Shown: one piece after another, positions 11,957-21,020 of the stretch
Numbering within the stretch: position 1 is the first letter of the stretch
Layout: each line of letters opens with the position of its first letter
Assembly: GCA_943704495.1 (NCBI GenBank)
Contig: CALSCR010000622.1
Location: forward strand, 1-22,742
Source of the DNA: Pigoraptor chileana
Taxonomy: Eukaryota; Opisthokonta; Filasterea
Reading direction: 5' to 3'
DNA length: 22,742 nucleotides
The notes under the pieces: generated by a model
Database searches by the model: none
Told to the model about the DNA's origin: nothing
Seen by the model: the letters and a program-made list of their open reading frames with translations, nothing else
Position numbers and translations under genes: made by a program

Positions 11957-13860
11957 CAATAATAATAATAATAATAACAATAATAACAATAACAACAATA
12001 AAAACAATAGCAAAGAGCAGACCAGGAGCAACAGCAACACACCTTTGTCTTCCAGCCGGGCACGTGCTTGTCGATGTTCTTGATTGCAGCCAGGTCGGCG
12101 CGCGTGAGCACGGGTTGCTCAAGCACCAGTCGTCGCGCCTGATTCGGTCCCGTCTCCAGCAGATTCGCCATGGGCCCCACGGCGCACCGCAGCGACATGA
12201 CGACAGCCTCCCGAAACGGGTCGATTGGCGGGTTTGTGACCTGCGCAAAATGCTGCTTGAAGTACTCCGGCACAATGCGCGGGGCGTTCGAAAGGCACGC
12301 GAGCGGCGCGTCGTTGCCCATCGACCCCAGCGCCTCCTTGCCCGTCTCCAGCATCGGCTGCAGGAGCATGGTCACGTGCTCCATCGTGTAGCCGTATTGG
12401 GGCAGGCGCGGGTCCGCAACAAGGTCCCCCCGCGCCGTATTAAGAAGTGGGCCGTCCGACTGGGCTGCTTTTTTGGAAATATTGGCGAGTTTAATGGACT
12501 CGGAGTCGACCCATTCGCGGTATGGGTGCTTGGACGAGACCCTCTGCTTGAGCTCAGCGTCGCCGACAATCGTCCCTTCCTTCGTGTCAATGAGGAACAT
12601 GCGGCCAGGCTGGAGGCGGCCTTTGGACTGCAATTGTGAAGCGGCGGTCGAACGGGAGGCGGTTGAAGGGCGACCGGATTAGTATGTGTGTGTTTGCGTG
12701 TGTGTTGCTTTATCAATCCGAGCAAAATTATCACCGGAAACACAATAGAATATTTTTCTTCTTGGCTACGCAAGGGTGCCGTGCAAATGGCTACATATAT
12801 CAGTGTTATCCCAGTCATAACTACTGCCACCGCCACAATATATAATGCTCACAACACATATACATACACACACACACACACACGCACGCACACACACGCA
12901 CACGCACACACGCACGCACGCACATTCGCACATTCGCACATTCGCACGCAGCTCACCTTGATGAGTCGGTCGGGAATGGACAACACACCGACCTCACTCG
13001 CCGCAACCACGCGGTCGTCCGTCGTCACATAGTACCTGCTGGGCCGCAGACCGTTCCTGTCGAGCACTCCGCCAATATAACGGCCGTCGGAAAACGCGAA
13101 ATTCGCCGGTCCGTCCCAGGGCTCCATCAGGAACGACGAGTGCTCATACAGCGCCCGCTTGCGCGCGTCCATCACGGGGTCGTTTTCCCACGCCTCCGGG
13201 ACCAGCATCATCATAGCCTCCGGGAGCGTCTTGTTCCCCGCCACAAGCATAAACTCAAGCACGTTGTCCAGCATCATCGAGTCGGACCCGCCGTCCTCGA
13301 CGACCGGATACATGCCCCGCAGCTCGGCCTCGTTGTATCGAGAGCTGCGCATCACGCCCTCGCGTGCGCGCATCCAGTTGCGATTGCCACGCACAGTGTT
13401 GATTTCTCCGTTGTGGCCAATGTACCGCAGCGGCTGCGCGCGGTCCCAGCTGGGGAATGTATTGGTCGAAAAGCGGCTGTGCACAAGCGCAAAATGCGAC
13501 GAAAACGACGGGCTGCGGAGGTCGGGAAAGTAGTCGTAGAGCTGCTCCGTTGTGAGCTGGCCCTTGTAGGTGACGGTGCTTGTCGACAGCGAGCACACAA
13601 AGAACCACGTCTCTTTGGGTATCGCATTCGTCGCGCGCTTGCTGAGCATATATGCACGCCGTCGCACCTCATCCTCGCCGACGGCAGATCCGCTGCGAGG
13701 AGGCGCAACAAACACCTAGCGATTTGTTGGATGGAGTTGAGACATGATTCAGTGTGTTAGACTTTTTGCATGGGACTCCACACTGACAAAACTAAAAGAC
13801 GGACATACCCAGTCTATTAACAACACACGAACACACAAACACACAAACACATGCGGGGCG

Positions 13861-13894
<34 letters not shown>

Positions 13895-14810
13895 TACACA
13901 TACACAAACACACACAGAGCAGAGCAAACAACAGAGATACGCACCTGCGCAATGAATGGCTCTTTAGACTTTGCCGTCGGCCCAATCATGCTGTTGTCCG
14001 ACGGAACCTGCCGCCACCCGAGCACATCAAGCCCACACTCGCCCGCAATCCGCCCAAACACCTCCTGCGACTCCTCGCGCACATACTCGTTTGGATTCAA
14101 AAAGATGAGGCCGGTGGCATATCCGCCCGCGGGGGGCAGCTCCACGCCAAGTTCCTTCCGCGCAATCTGTGCATAGTACTCGTGCGGGATGCCCGTCATC
14201 ACACCTGCACCGTCACCAGTGTTTGTTTCGCAGCCACAGGCACCGCGATGCGCCATGTTCCGCAAGATAACATCCGCATCTTCCACAATTTGGCGCGAAG
14301 GTCGTCCCTGGTGGCGCGCAGACAGGCAATGTGTATACAGCATCAGCGATGCGCAAGACGATGCTTGCATTTGCTGCTCATACCGGTAGTGGCGAACAGT
14401 GGGCAAGTGAGCAGGGGAAACACACCTTGACATTGACAACAAAGCCGACGCCGCAGCTGTCTTTCTCCAACGAAGCATCGTAGAGGCCAGTCTTGGAAGC
14501 ACCCGCAGGTGATGTTGCCGTCGAACTTTGTCGTGTGGCGTGTACAAATGCCCTGCGATGCGTTGGAATGACAGTTGGTGTCCAGAGATGAATGGCAGAT
14601 CCAAAAAGCAATGTCGTACTACTTCGAATCTCAATACAGCTTCCCCATTCAGATCTCAAGTGACAGTGGTCTCGGGCGCTGTGCCACTCACACCAACACA
14701 CGCACCGAAACAATAACAGCAGCTACCGGTGCCCACCTGTTTGCGTTTAGGGCGTGTCGTCGTGGCACACGCGCGCCCAACGACGCGGCCGCCTGAAATG
14801 CGCGGAGCAT
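6586..14810 (-). CDS. GLT1: Fused NAD(P)H-dependent glutamate synthase (GOGAT), 9 exons, 2104 aa
   Basis: Exons in transcript order: 14810-14737, 14552-14426, 14307-13945, 13715-12957, 12627-12043, 11788-11282, 10970-9633, 9470-7082, 6758-6586. All splice with matching phase to 6315 nt. The enzyme makes two glutamates from glutamine and 2-oxoglutarate. Domains: a basic presequence, then a class II amidotransferase with catalytic Cys58 in KDSCGVGF. The central and FMN-binding synthase domain has [14 protein letters not shown] near residue 935 and 3Fe-4S cysteines C1181-x5-C1187-x4-C1192. A GXGXG beta-helix follows, then an Ala/Lys-rich linker (about 1551-1585). The GltD-like part has cysteines 1633, 1636, 1641, 1647, 1686, 1690 and 1694, FAD motif GSGPAG (about 1739) and nucleotide motif GGGDTG (about 1886). 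The length matches fungal and plant enzymes. The start is the first in-frame ATG after a stop. A short C-terminal extension reads through a possible donor (CAG|GTACGC). Confidence 0.97.
6759..7081 (-). repeat. GOGAT intron 8 with complementary GT and AC tracts
   Basis: On the sense strand a GT-rich tract (7019-7050) follows the donor, and an AC-rich tract (about 6867-6902) lies on the acceptor side. A TCCATGGACACA segment at about 7000-7011 on the sense strand weakly resembles the dispersed intronic repeat. Confidence 0.6.
9545..9632 (-). repeat. GT-rich microsatellite at the donor of GOGAT intron 7
   Basis: The sense strand reads ATG|GTGTGTGTGTGT, so the donor lies inside the microsatellite. 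The first AG after a CTAAC branch-point candidate (about 9509-9513) is the acceptor at 9471-9472. That excludes a short open stretch (9471-9497) from the protein. Confidence 0.75.
10979..11010 (-). repeat. GT microsatellite next to the acceptor of GOGAT intron 6
   Basis: An imperfect dinucleotide tract reads CA on the plus strand and GT on the sense strand. Unlike most introns here, it lies just before the acceptor rather than near the donor, and no complementary AC tract is evident. Confidence 0.7.
11790..12000 (-). repeat. Compound microsatellite in GOGAT intron 5
   Basis: On the plus strand, GT-rich sequence (11790-11843) is followed by an uninterrupted (AC)n run (about 11879-11922). After it come (AAC)n (to about 11957) and (AAT)n with AAC interruptions (to about 12000). 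In the sense transcript this reads ATT/GTT repeats, then a long GT run, then an AC-rich tract ending at the acceptor. The long GT run and the terminal AC tract are perfectly complementary. Confidence 0.9.
12628..12956 (-). repeat. GOGAT intron 4 with GT tract at donor, octamer array and AC tract near branch point
   Basis: In sense orientation the donor is followed by three tandem copies of an 8-base unit (GTGCGAAT; about 12922-12948), then a long imperfect GT tract to about 12851. An AC-rich tract (12683-12708) immediately precedes a TACTAAT-like branch-point candidate. The tracts are complementary across the intron. Confidence 0.75.
13768..13782 (-). repeat. Possible relic of dispersed intronic repeat in GOGAT intron 3
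   Basis: In sense orientation it reads GTGTGGAGTCCCATG, differing from the start of copies A-C by one inserted C. It has the same orientation relative to the gene as the strong copies. At this length the match could be chance, so confidence is low. Confidence 0.3.
13821..13917 (-). repeat. GT-rich microsatellite in GOGAT intron 3
   Basis: This imperfect dinucleotide tract reads AC on the plus strand and GT on the gene's sense strand. It lies close to the donor, as in most introns of the window. Confidence 0.9.
14426..14810 (-). other. GOGAT exons 1-2: targeting-like presequence before catalytic Cys58
   Basis: The 57 residues before Cys58 start [20 protein letters not shown] and continue to about residue 44 without an acidic residue. 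They are rich in Ala, Arg and Ser, as in a mitochondrial (or possibly plastid) transit peptide. Exon 1 (74 bp) encodes only this peptide and is joined in phase 2 to exon 2. Known GOGATs are matured so that the catalytic Cys becomes N-terminal. Organelle choice cannot be settled from sequence alone. Confidence 0.6.
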
Positions 14811-15098
14811 TGTCAGAGAAAGTGCGCCGCCAATCCAATCGCAAGAAGTGCGTTCCAGCCGCAAAAGTTGATTAGTCGCAAATGATGCAGCAAGCCCCAC
14901 TGCGGTGGCGGCAAACAGTGTATTTAGTAAATAAGATTGCACTGCGCCTGACAATTGGATCTATGCTGGCTTGATCTCCAGTCTGCCACGAGACACTATT
15001 ACTTTTACTGCGCAACTCTGAAACAATGTGTCAAGTGCGGTGGCAACCTGGCCGTGCATGGCTGGCCATGTGTGTCGCATGCATGTGTCACGCAGAGG

Positions 15099-15168
15099 GT
15101 GTGTGTGTGTGTGTGTGTGTGCGTGCGTGTGTGTGTGCGTGTGTGTGTGTCTGTGTCTGTGTGTGTTG
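15099..15168 (+). repeat. GT microsatellite in the GOGAT/PSPH promoter region
   Basis: This is a (GT)n tract with GCGT and CTGT interruptions. It is one of the few long microsatellites in the window that lie outside an intron. Confidence 0.9.
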
Positions 15169-15350
15169 GTGGTGTCGCTGTCACTTTTGTGCGGTTGGCG
15201 CAAATCCGCGCCCAAAAAATAATCTTTTTTTAAATTTTGCAACAAATAATTCCCAATCACTATCCACTAACTATGAGGTACCCAAACCGAAATTGAGTGC
15301 ACGGCATCCCTGAAACCATAATCATATGATTCCAGATGAGTCCTCCTTCC

Positions 15351-15360
15351 ATCACGTGAT
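15351..15360. promoter_or_regulatory. Palindromic E-box ATCACGTGAT
   Basis: A 10-bp perfect palindrome with a CACGTG core lies about 370 bp upstream of the phosphoserine phosphatase ATG and 541 bp upstream of the GOGAT ATG. A second core in GATCACGTGGTC lies at 15568-15579. They are candidate bHLH or bZIP sites, unproven. Confidence 0.4.
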
Positions 15361-15729
15361 CACTCCCACCCCGTTAGCTATGGGGGCACACTATGGGCGC
15401 CCCAGTATGCCGGCCGCCATACACATCTAACCCTCACCCTAAACTGCGCACAGTTCACAACACCCCGGATCAACATGACCCCTCGATTCCCATTGGCGGA
15501 TGGTACAATCGCCACACGCGGATTGGACGCGGGGTGTAGTGGCGTCTCAGTGATGTCACGACCGCCTGATCACGTGGTCTGCGATGGGTGACATGGTTTG
15601 AAACTACTCTGAATCAGTATGCACGGCGCTGAAACTGAATGAGCTGTACACAGAATTGAAATGAGACACCTCCATCTCCCACCATTATTTCCACTATTCT
15701 TCAGCTGAGCATTTCAACAAACTGCGACC

Positions 15730-17042
15730 ATGACGGATCATGCGTTGAGCTTATGGAGGGATGCCTCGGCCGTCTGCTTCGACGTTGACAGCACTGTATG
15801 TGAGGATGAGGTGTGTCAAGTTACCTGTGCTGCGTTGTTTAGAGCCACATGTCCACAAACGCACTAATCACTCAAGTATGCCCAACATTAACAGGGTATA
15901 GATATGCTTGCCGAGTTTCTCGGGAAGGGACCGGAAGTGTCGGAATTCACACGCAAAGCGATGGGTGGCAGCATACTCTTCCAGGTTGGCGAGCATCCGC
16001 GAATTGTTTCTACCATACCTGTACATCAGCAGTAATGTATTGATATTTCGTGCCTGTTTCAGGATGCACTCCGCGCACGCCTCGAAATAATGGCGCCCAC
16101 AGAGGCGCAAGTTGCCACTTTTGTGAAAGAAAGGCCACCCCGGTTGACAAGGGGGATCGTGTAAGTCATATGCCTTCGACCATTACTATGCTAATACGAT
16201 ACTATACAATGCGTTATGCATGCGCATATGTGTTTGTATTATGTCTGTCCGTTTTGTGTGCCTGATTGAGTGAATTCTTTCCACTCACTTCCGCGCATTC
16301 GCCCCTCAATGAGATGCTCATTAGGGAACTTGTGGAGGCGCTGCGGATCCGCAATAAGTCTGTCTATCTCGTGTCTGGGGGCTTCAGACAGATGATTGCC
16401 CCAGTTGCGCAACTTCTGGGTCTAGAGGAGGGCTGCGTGTACGCGAATCGGCTGCTCTTTGCGGATGATGGTGGGTGGCTATCCTTATTGTGCGCTATTC
16501 GTTATTTATCGCCGCCGCACTATATTCGCACGCATAATTGTCGCTTCATTTGGATTAGCCTTTTCGCAAGCTAGGAGCTGGAGGGCTGAGTGTGAACAAT
16601 GCATTTCGTTTCTTCATCCAGGATCCTTTGCCGGGTTCGATCATGCGGAGCCAACAAGTCGCAGGTACGCCCACTGGCCCCTACGTGACCCCCCACTGAC
16701 CTCTCATCAGCGCGTCTATTATCATGGAGTTGAATGGCTTGACTGCAGCATCGTCAGTTTGGCTCGTCTGATCAATACTCACCGACACATACAATGCACG
16801 GATGGTCTGCCTTGTGTTCATCATTGCTTCACAGCGGCGGCAAGGCGGTTGTGGCCCAATTACTCAAGGAACGACATGGGTCTGTTGCTGTTGTGGGCGA
16901 CGGAGTTACCGACATGGAGGCGAAACCGCCCGCCGACCTGTTTGTTGGCTTCGGAGGAAATGTTGTGCGAGACGCCGTGCGCACCGGCGCCGACTTGTTT
17001 GTGCTCGACTTTGCTGAGCTTGTCGCCGGTCTGGATGCATGA
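15730..17042 (+). CDS. PSPH: Phosphoserine phosphatase, 6 exons, 221 aa
   Basis: Exons: 15730-15810, 15895-15984, 16063-16160, 16325-16470, 16622-16664, 16835-17042, giving 666 nt with consistent phases. The enzyme hydrolyses O-phosphoserine to serine, the last step of the phosphorylated serine pathway, probably in the cytosol. It is a HAD-superfamily protein. Motif I is FDVDST (17-22) with nucleophile Asp18 and acid/base Asp20. Motif II is Ser107 in LVSGGF, motif III Lys156 in SGGK, and motif IV GDGVTD (174-179) for Mg2+. The C-terminal GFGGNVVRD segment is typical of eukaryotic PSPH. The length (human 225 aa) and collinearity over the whole protein make this an intact gene. The 43-bp exon 5 supplies the SFAGFDHAEPTSR segment. 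The start is the ATG in GACCATG just before LWRDASAVCFD, which matches the family N-terminus. It shares an upstream region with GOGAT and is followed by WDR8 on the same strand. Confidence 0.97.
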
Positions 17043-17043
17043 A

Positions 17044-17076
<33 letters not shown>

Positions 17077-17448
17077 TGGGCTGTCCGTGATTCAATCGGT
17101 CAGAACTGAATTGTCAGAAATTCTCATCAGGCGGCATTTCCCGGCGGCCAATGATAGCACCCCGGATGTTGCATGGCGGGAAAAATCAAACCACCTTCAA
17201 ATTTCAGTAAACGTACGGGGCGCAGAATCAACCTCAGCTGACTCACCACCAAAAGACCTTGCATCATTGCTTTAGTAGTGTGACCGGATCGCACCAAGCC
17301 GCTTTATTGGCGCTGAGTGTGGTAAAGGGCAATGTAGTTTGTTGATTTCAGACCAAACACTTCGTTTGCGCCGATACAACGTTAAGATTGGGCATTGGGA
17401 GGAAAGGAATTTGGATGAGTTGAGTTGAGGCTTCGCGATTGAGGAGTG
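17043..17448. other. Intergenic region between PSPH and WDR8
   Basis: A GT microsatellite (17046-17074) begins four bases after the PSPH stop and probably lies in its 3' UTR. The rest should hold the WDR8 promoter and 5' UTR. No coding exon was seen. Two E2F-like sequences are listed separately. Confidence 0.6.
17137..17183. promoter_or_regulatory. Two E2F-like sequences upstream of WDR8
   Basis: TTTCCCGGCGGC (17137-17148) and GGCGGGAAA (17175-17183) lie in opposite orientation. The second is the exact reverse complement of the classical TTTCCCGCC E2F site; the first departs from it. They are 265-310 bp upstream of the WDR8 ATG. Cell-cycle control would suit a spindle or centrosome protein, but this rests on short motifs only. 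Confidence 0.3.
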
Positions 17449-20400
17449 ATGGAGTTCTCGGTGGCGTTTAAGCAGTCTTCTGGGCTGGTTGCCTTCTCTC
17501 CCGACGGGCGCCGCCTGGCCGCGTGTCTGCAACACCGGCTAATTGTGCGGGATGCGCAGTCCCTTCAAATTGCGCACATATTCACATGCGTCGACAACGT
17601 CAACCAAATCGAATGGTCCAGTGACTCTGCGTTTGTGATGTGTGCGATTCACCGCCGGGGTGTCATACAGGTGCGCAATTGTATGTGGGTGTCTGTCGGT
17701 GTGTGTGTGTTTGTGTTTGTCCGTGTCTGCTCCGTGTGTTTCGTTGAAGGCGAGCGCTGACTGTGTTTCAAATCATTGCTGATGAACACTGTTTTGCATC
17801 TTTTATGTGCATACACGCACTCCTATACAACACGCCACAACACACACACGCTCACTCACACGCGACAATGCAAATGCAGGTATGGTGCGTGGATCAGCCG
17901 TCCTGGACGTGCAAAATAGAGGAGGGACTGGCGGGGCTTGCGCATGCACGCTGGGCGCCCGACTGCCGTCACGTGCTCAGCACAGCGGACTTTCAGGTGG
18001 GCCGTCGGACACTGCTGACGGCAATGCGATGCCTCGTGCACCCTGTGGCGTGCCCCGGCAGCAAACGGCGCGCATCCCACACGCGCAGTAGCGGCATGCA
18101 TTTCGCATTGGTTGTTTGGTGGTGGCGTTGCAGGTGGTGGTGGTGGTGGCGTTGCAGGTGGTGGTGGTGGTGGTCGTGTGGCAAGGTGATGCGAATCACT
18201 AACGTGTGCACGGGAGTGCTGCCAACAGTACTCGTCGTCTCCAGTCAAAGCGAGGTTTACAGCAAAGTGGAATTCACCATTCATGCGCATATTGATTGTT
18301 GCGCTCATACCGACGACCGCAACAAATGCTTCTATTCATTGACAGCTGCGACTGACGGTGTGGTCCCTGGCAAACAAAACGGCCTCGTACATCAAGATGC
18401 CAAAACACGCGGGTCACGGTGCGTATGTGTGTGTGTATATGTTGTTTGGTGACGCCAACAACAGTTGCAAGCACTGCCCTTCATTAGAGAGCTCAATGTC
18501 TATGAATTTTCCACACAAACGCGGGTGTGTCACGTGCTGTTTGATGCAGGACTCGAATTTACGCACGACGGCTCCTATCTCGTGGTGGCACTCCGACGAG
18601 AAGGCACGGATCACCTTGCTGTGTACGCGACAGACACGTGGCAACAAGTCACGGTGTGTACTCCGCATGTGTCTGTGTGTGTGTATGTCTGTGTGCGTGT
18701 GTATGTCTGTGTCTGTGCCTGTGTGCGTGTGTGTGTCTGTGTCTGTGTCTGTCTGTGTGTGTATTCCACAAGCGGCCGTAGCCGCGCTAAGAGTGTCGTG
18801 GTGTGCTCGTGCCTCAGTCATAATGAACACGCCTTGTCTTCTTCCCATACTGAGCAGAGCTTCATCGTCGACACAACGGACCTGGCCGACATTTCCATAT
18901 CAAATGATGATTCTGCGATAAGTGTATGGGACTCGCCTCTGGACGTGAGTCATGGGCGTGGGCATATTGTGTGCGACGCTGTTTCAGGCGCTGTCGATTT
19001 GTGTGCTATTGTTGGTGTCGCGAGAGTGTGAATTCAGAGGAGGACTTATCGTTTGCTCTTTTCACAATCTGCTGTCTGCTGAAACAAAATAACGCACTGC
19101 AGTACAAAGTGTCCCTTTATTCGATCGACGGGCGACCGCTCGGCTCCTTCTGCGCTTACGAGGATGCATTGGGTATCAAATCGGTCACGTGGGCGCCGTG
19201 CAGCAAATTTCTGTGTGTTGGGAGCTACGACGAAAAGGTATGTTTCCATGCTTCATGGCGCAGAGACTGACTATGTGGAAGACTGATTGGGGAGAGCAAT
19301 GAACTGGTCTTTTGAGTGATGATGACGACATTGTGCTGTTCCTGCTTCGGCTGCGATGCTACTGTTATTGTTTTCTGTGCCTGTGGTCTGTGTCCCTGTA
19401 CCTGTCTCTGTCTCTGTCTTTGTTTGTGTGGAGTCCATGGGCACAGCGCCTATGACACTGACGTGAATCCTACATGTCTCTGTCTTTGTCTCTGTGTCCG
19501 TCTCTGTCTCTATCTCTGTCTCTTTCTGTTTCTTTGCCTAGTACCATAATGGATATGTGTGAGTTGTAATGGGACTGACTGTGTGCTCATCCTGCATGCA
19601 ATCGACGCACAGCTCCGAGTGCTGAACCACGTGACATGGAGGTCCATTGTCGACATTTCGCATCCAACAAGTGTCGATTCGCGACGAACAGTGAGTTTTT
19701 ATGAATTGCTTTGTGTGGTTTCATATACTGCATGCTATGTCGTGCATTTGACTTGCATGTTGTCTGTGTTGCATTTTCGCTGTTATTTTTTTACAGATGT
19801 CCCAGAACGTTCTCTTTCCTCATTTTATTTTCGGTCTCTCATTGCAGCCAATCTTTATTGAAACGGAGCAAACCGCCGCAACGGAAAGTGGAGTCGCCAC
19901 ACGCAGCACATGTAAGCCGCAATTGCCACGTGACCGCGTGACCTCCCTGTCACTTGTGCAGCATATAATCAATTGTAGGATGCAACAGTGCCGTGTGCGT
20001 GGGGCATGCTTGCATTCATTCTGTGCGTGACCCGATTCCAATGCTGATACCCTTCTCCACCCCCTCACAACAACAACAACAACAACAACAACAACACTTG
20101 CAGTCAACTGCGCCACAACCGGTCACGTGGCGTTCCCGTGCGCCAAAATGGACCCGGAGCGCGCTAGTCCGCCTGTTGGTATCAGCCTTGTCGCATTCAG
20201 CGCTGATTCGCGCCACATTGCCTCGCGTAACGGTGCGTCCTTGTCTGTGTCTGTGTCTGTGTCTGTGTCTGTGTCTATTTGTGTGTGTCTGAATGTGCTG
20301 TCGAGGGGAGTGTTGCGTGGGCTGCCCTAGTGCGCTGCACTTAACTAACTGTCTTCATGCATATTTCACCGCGCACATACACTGCGACCTGTACCCACAG

Positions 20401-21020
20401 ACCGCACACCCCACGTGGTGTTTCTCTATGATCTTATTAATGCGCGGCAGCAGAGTGCCATACAATTTTCGTCACACGTGCGTCATTTCGCATGGGATCC
20501 AATTCGTCCCCGTCTCGATGTTGCGACTGCCTCGAGCAACGTCTACTTTTGGGAGCCGGAGGGTGTCACGTGCATCCATGTGCCTGCCGACGGTGAGGGT
20601 TGCTTATGTGTTGTCACTGGACCGTGGAGTGTTCTCGCTTTGGTTGTGTGATGCTGTGCATTGGCGCGGCAATGTGTTCCTCCTCCGTCTCAATCCACGG
20701 TTGCACCTTCACTTGTTTGACTCGCCCCCCCCCCCGTCTTCTCTCTGACTTGGAGGCGATGGGCTTATGCCTAAGGCATTTTTGAGTACTGAAGGTCTCT
20801 CTTCTCTGTCTATCTCTCTCTCGCGTTTGGTGAATGCATATCGCCAACGACACTGACTTGAATCTCACATCTCTTTGTCTTCACTCCTGTCGATTGTGTG
20901 CCAGAGACCTTCCGCCCATCGCAGCTCGCGTGGAGTGCCGATGGGTCTGCACTGTCAATGTGGGACAAAGACAGGTTTTGTGTGTGCTATCCCGGCGACG
21001 ACCTCGCCACCGCGTCATAA
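17449..21020 (+). CDS. WRAP73: WD-repeat protein WDR8/WRAP73, 11 exons, 438 aa
   Basis: Exons: 17449-17670, 17880-17996, 18346-18418, 18550-18653, 18858-18944, 19103-19237, 19613-19690, 19848-19911, 20104-20232, 20401-20592, 20905-21020. All have GT-AG borders and consistent phases. The product follows human WRAP73 (460 aa) end to end. Landmarks are MEFSVAFKQSSGLVAFSPDG at the N-terminus, VWCVDQPSWTCKIEEG after exon 1, LTVWSLANKTASYIK, YKVSLYSIDGRPL and LGIKSVTWAP. Further on are the variable loop LRVLNHVTWRSIV (from 247), then SLVAFSADSRHIASRN and YFWEPEG. The fold is a WD40 beta-propeller pair. Family members act at centrosomes and spindle poles (with SSX2IP in vertebrates, with Msd1 in fission yeast), anchoring microtubule minus ends. 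The start matches the family N-terminus exactly. Several exons are short and separated by microsatellite-rich introns; exons 7-9 sit in the least conserved part and are slightly less certain. Confidence 0.94.
17671..17879 (+). repeat. WDR8 intron 1 with complementary GT and AC tracts
   Basis: A GT-rich tract (about 17683-17743) follows the donor and an AC-rich tract (about 17810-17865) precedes the acceptor. They can pair in the transcript. This is one of the clearest examples in the window. Confidence 0.7.
18121..18176 (+). repeat. 24-bp tandem repeat in WDR8 intron 2
   Basis: About two copies of a unit made of GGCGTTGCA followed by a run of GGT triplets. It lies inside an intron although parts of it are open in one frame. 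Confidence 0.8.
18661..18764 (+). repeat. GT-rich tract in WDR8 intron 4
   Basis: An imperfect (GT)n with TCTGTG and TATGTC interruptions starts directly at the donor. Sense-strand GT orientation is as in the other introns. Confidence 0.85.
19427..19481 (+). repeat. Dispersed intronic repeat, copy C, in WDR8 intron 6
   Basis: This copy matches copy A (3261-3313) at 49 of 53 bases, including the exact 19-base start and the GAATCCTACAT block. It is embedded in a CTCTGT-rich pyrimidine tract and lies in the same orientation as the host gene. Confidence 0.85.
20067..20096 (+). repeat. (CAA)n microsatellite just before a WDR8 acceptor
   Basis: About nine CAA triplets occupy the place where the polypyrimidine tract of intron 8 would be expected; only CACTTGCAG follows. 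The acceptor at 20103 is nevertheless demanded by phase and by the downstream match to WRAP73. Confidence 0.85.
20751..20874 (+). repeat. Diverged copy D of the dispersed intronic repeat, WDR8 intron 10
   Basis: The 5' half appears in diverged form at about 20751-20780 (TGGAG..GATGGGC...CCTAAGGCA). The 3' half (CGACACTGACTTGAATCTCA) lies at 20849-20868, separated by about 70 bases of pyrimidine-rich sequence. The 3' half is convincing; the 5' half is weaker. Confidence 0.5.

Larger units (their letters stand above)
14811..15729. promoter_or_regulatory. Divergent promoter region between GOGAT and phosphoserine phosphatase
   Basis: No coding exon was found. The two start codons point away from each other across 919 bp. 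Contents are a GT microsatellite (15099-15168), an AT-rich stretch (about 15213-15250), the palindromes ATCATATGAT (15321-15330) and ATCACGTGAT (15351-15360), and a second CACGTG (15571-15576). There is also a degenerate CCCTAA-like stretch (about 15428-15443). Shared control of the two genes is inference. Confidence 0.6.

Noticed and set aside
11174-12040. Apparent long open frame with poly-Leu, poly-Cys and Val-Cys runs
   Set aside because: The runs are translations of the intron 5 microsatellites; only the part from 11282 to 11788 is exon.
14811-14954. In-frame 5' extension of GOGAT that would add a hydrophobic, signal-peptide-like segment
   Set aside because: Its first codon is TTG, not ATG, and the frame runs back to a TAG with no ATG. 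The first in-frame ATG is at 14810.
18181-18215. Possible WDR8 exon start reading VMRIT
   Set aside because: It resembles the family LRITVW segment only briefly. The segment LRLTVWSLANKTASYIK at 18346-18418 is the true match.
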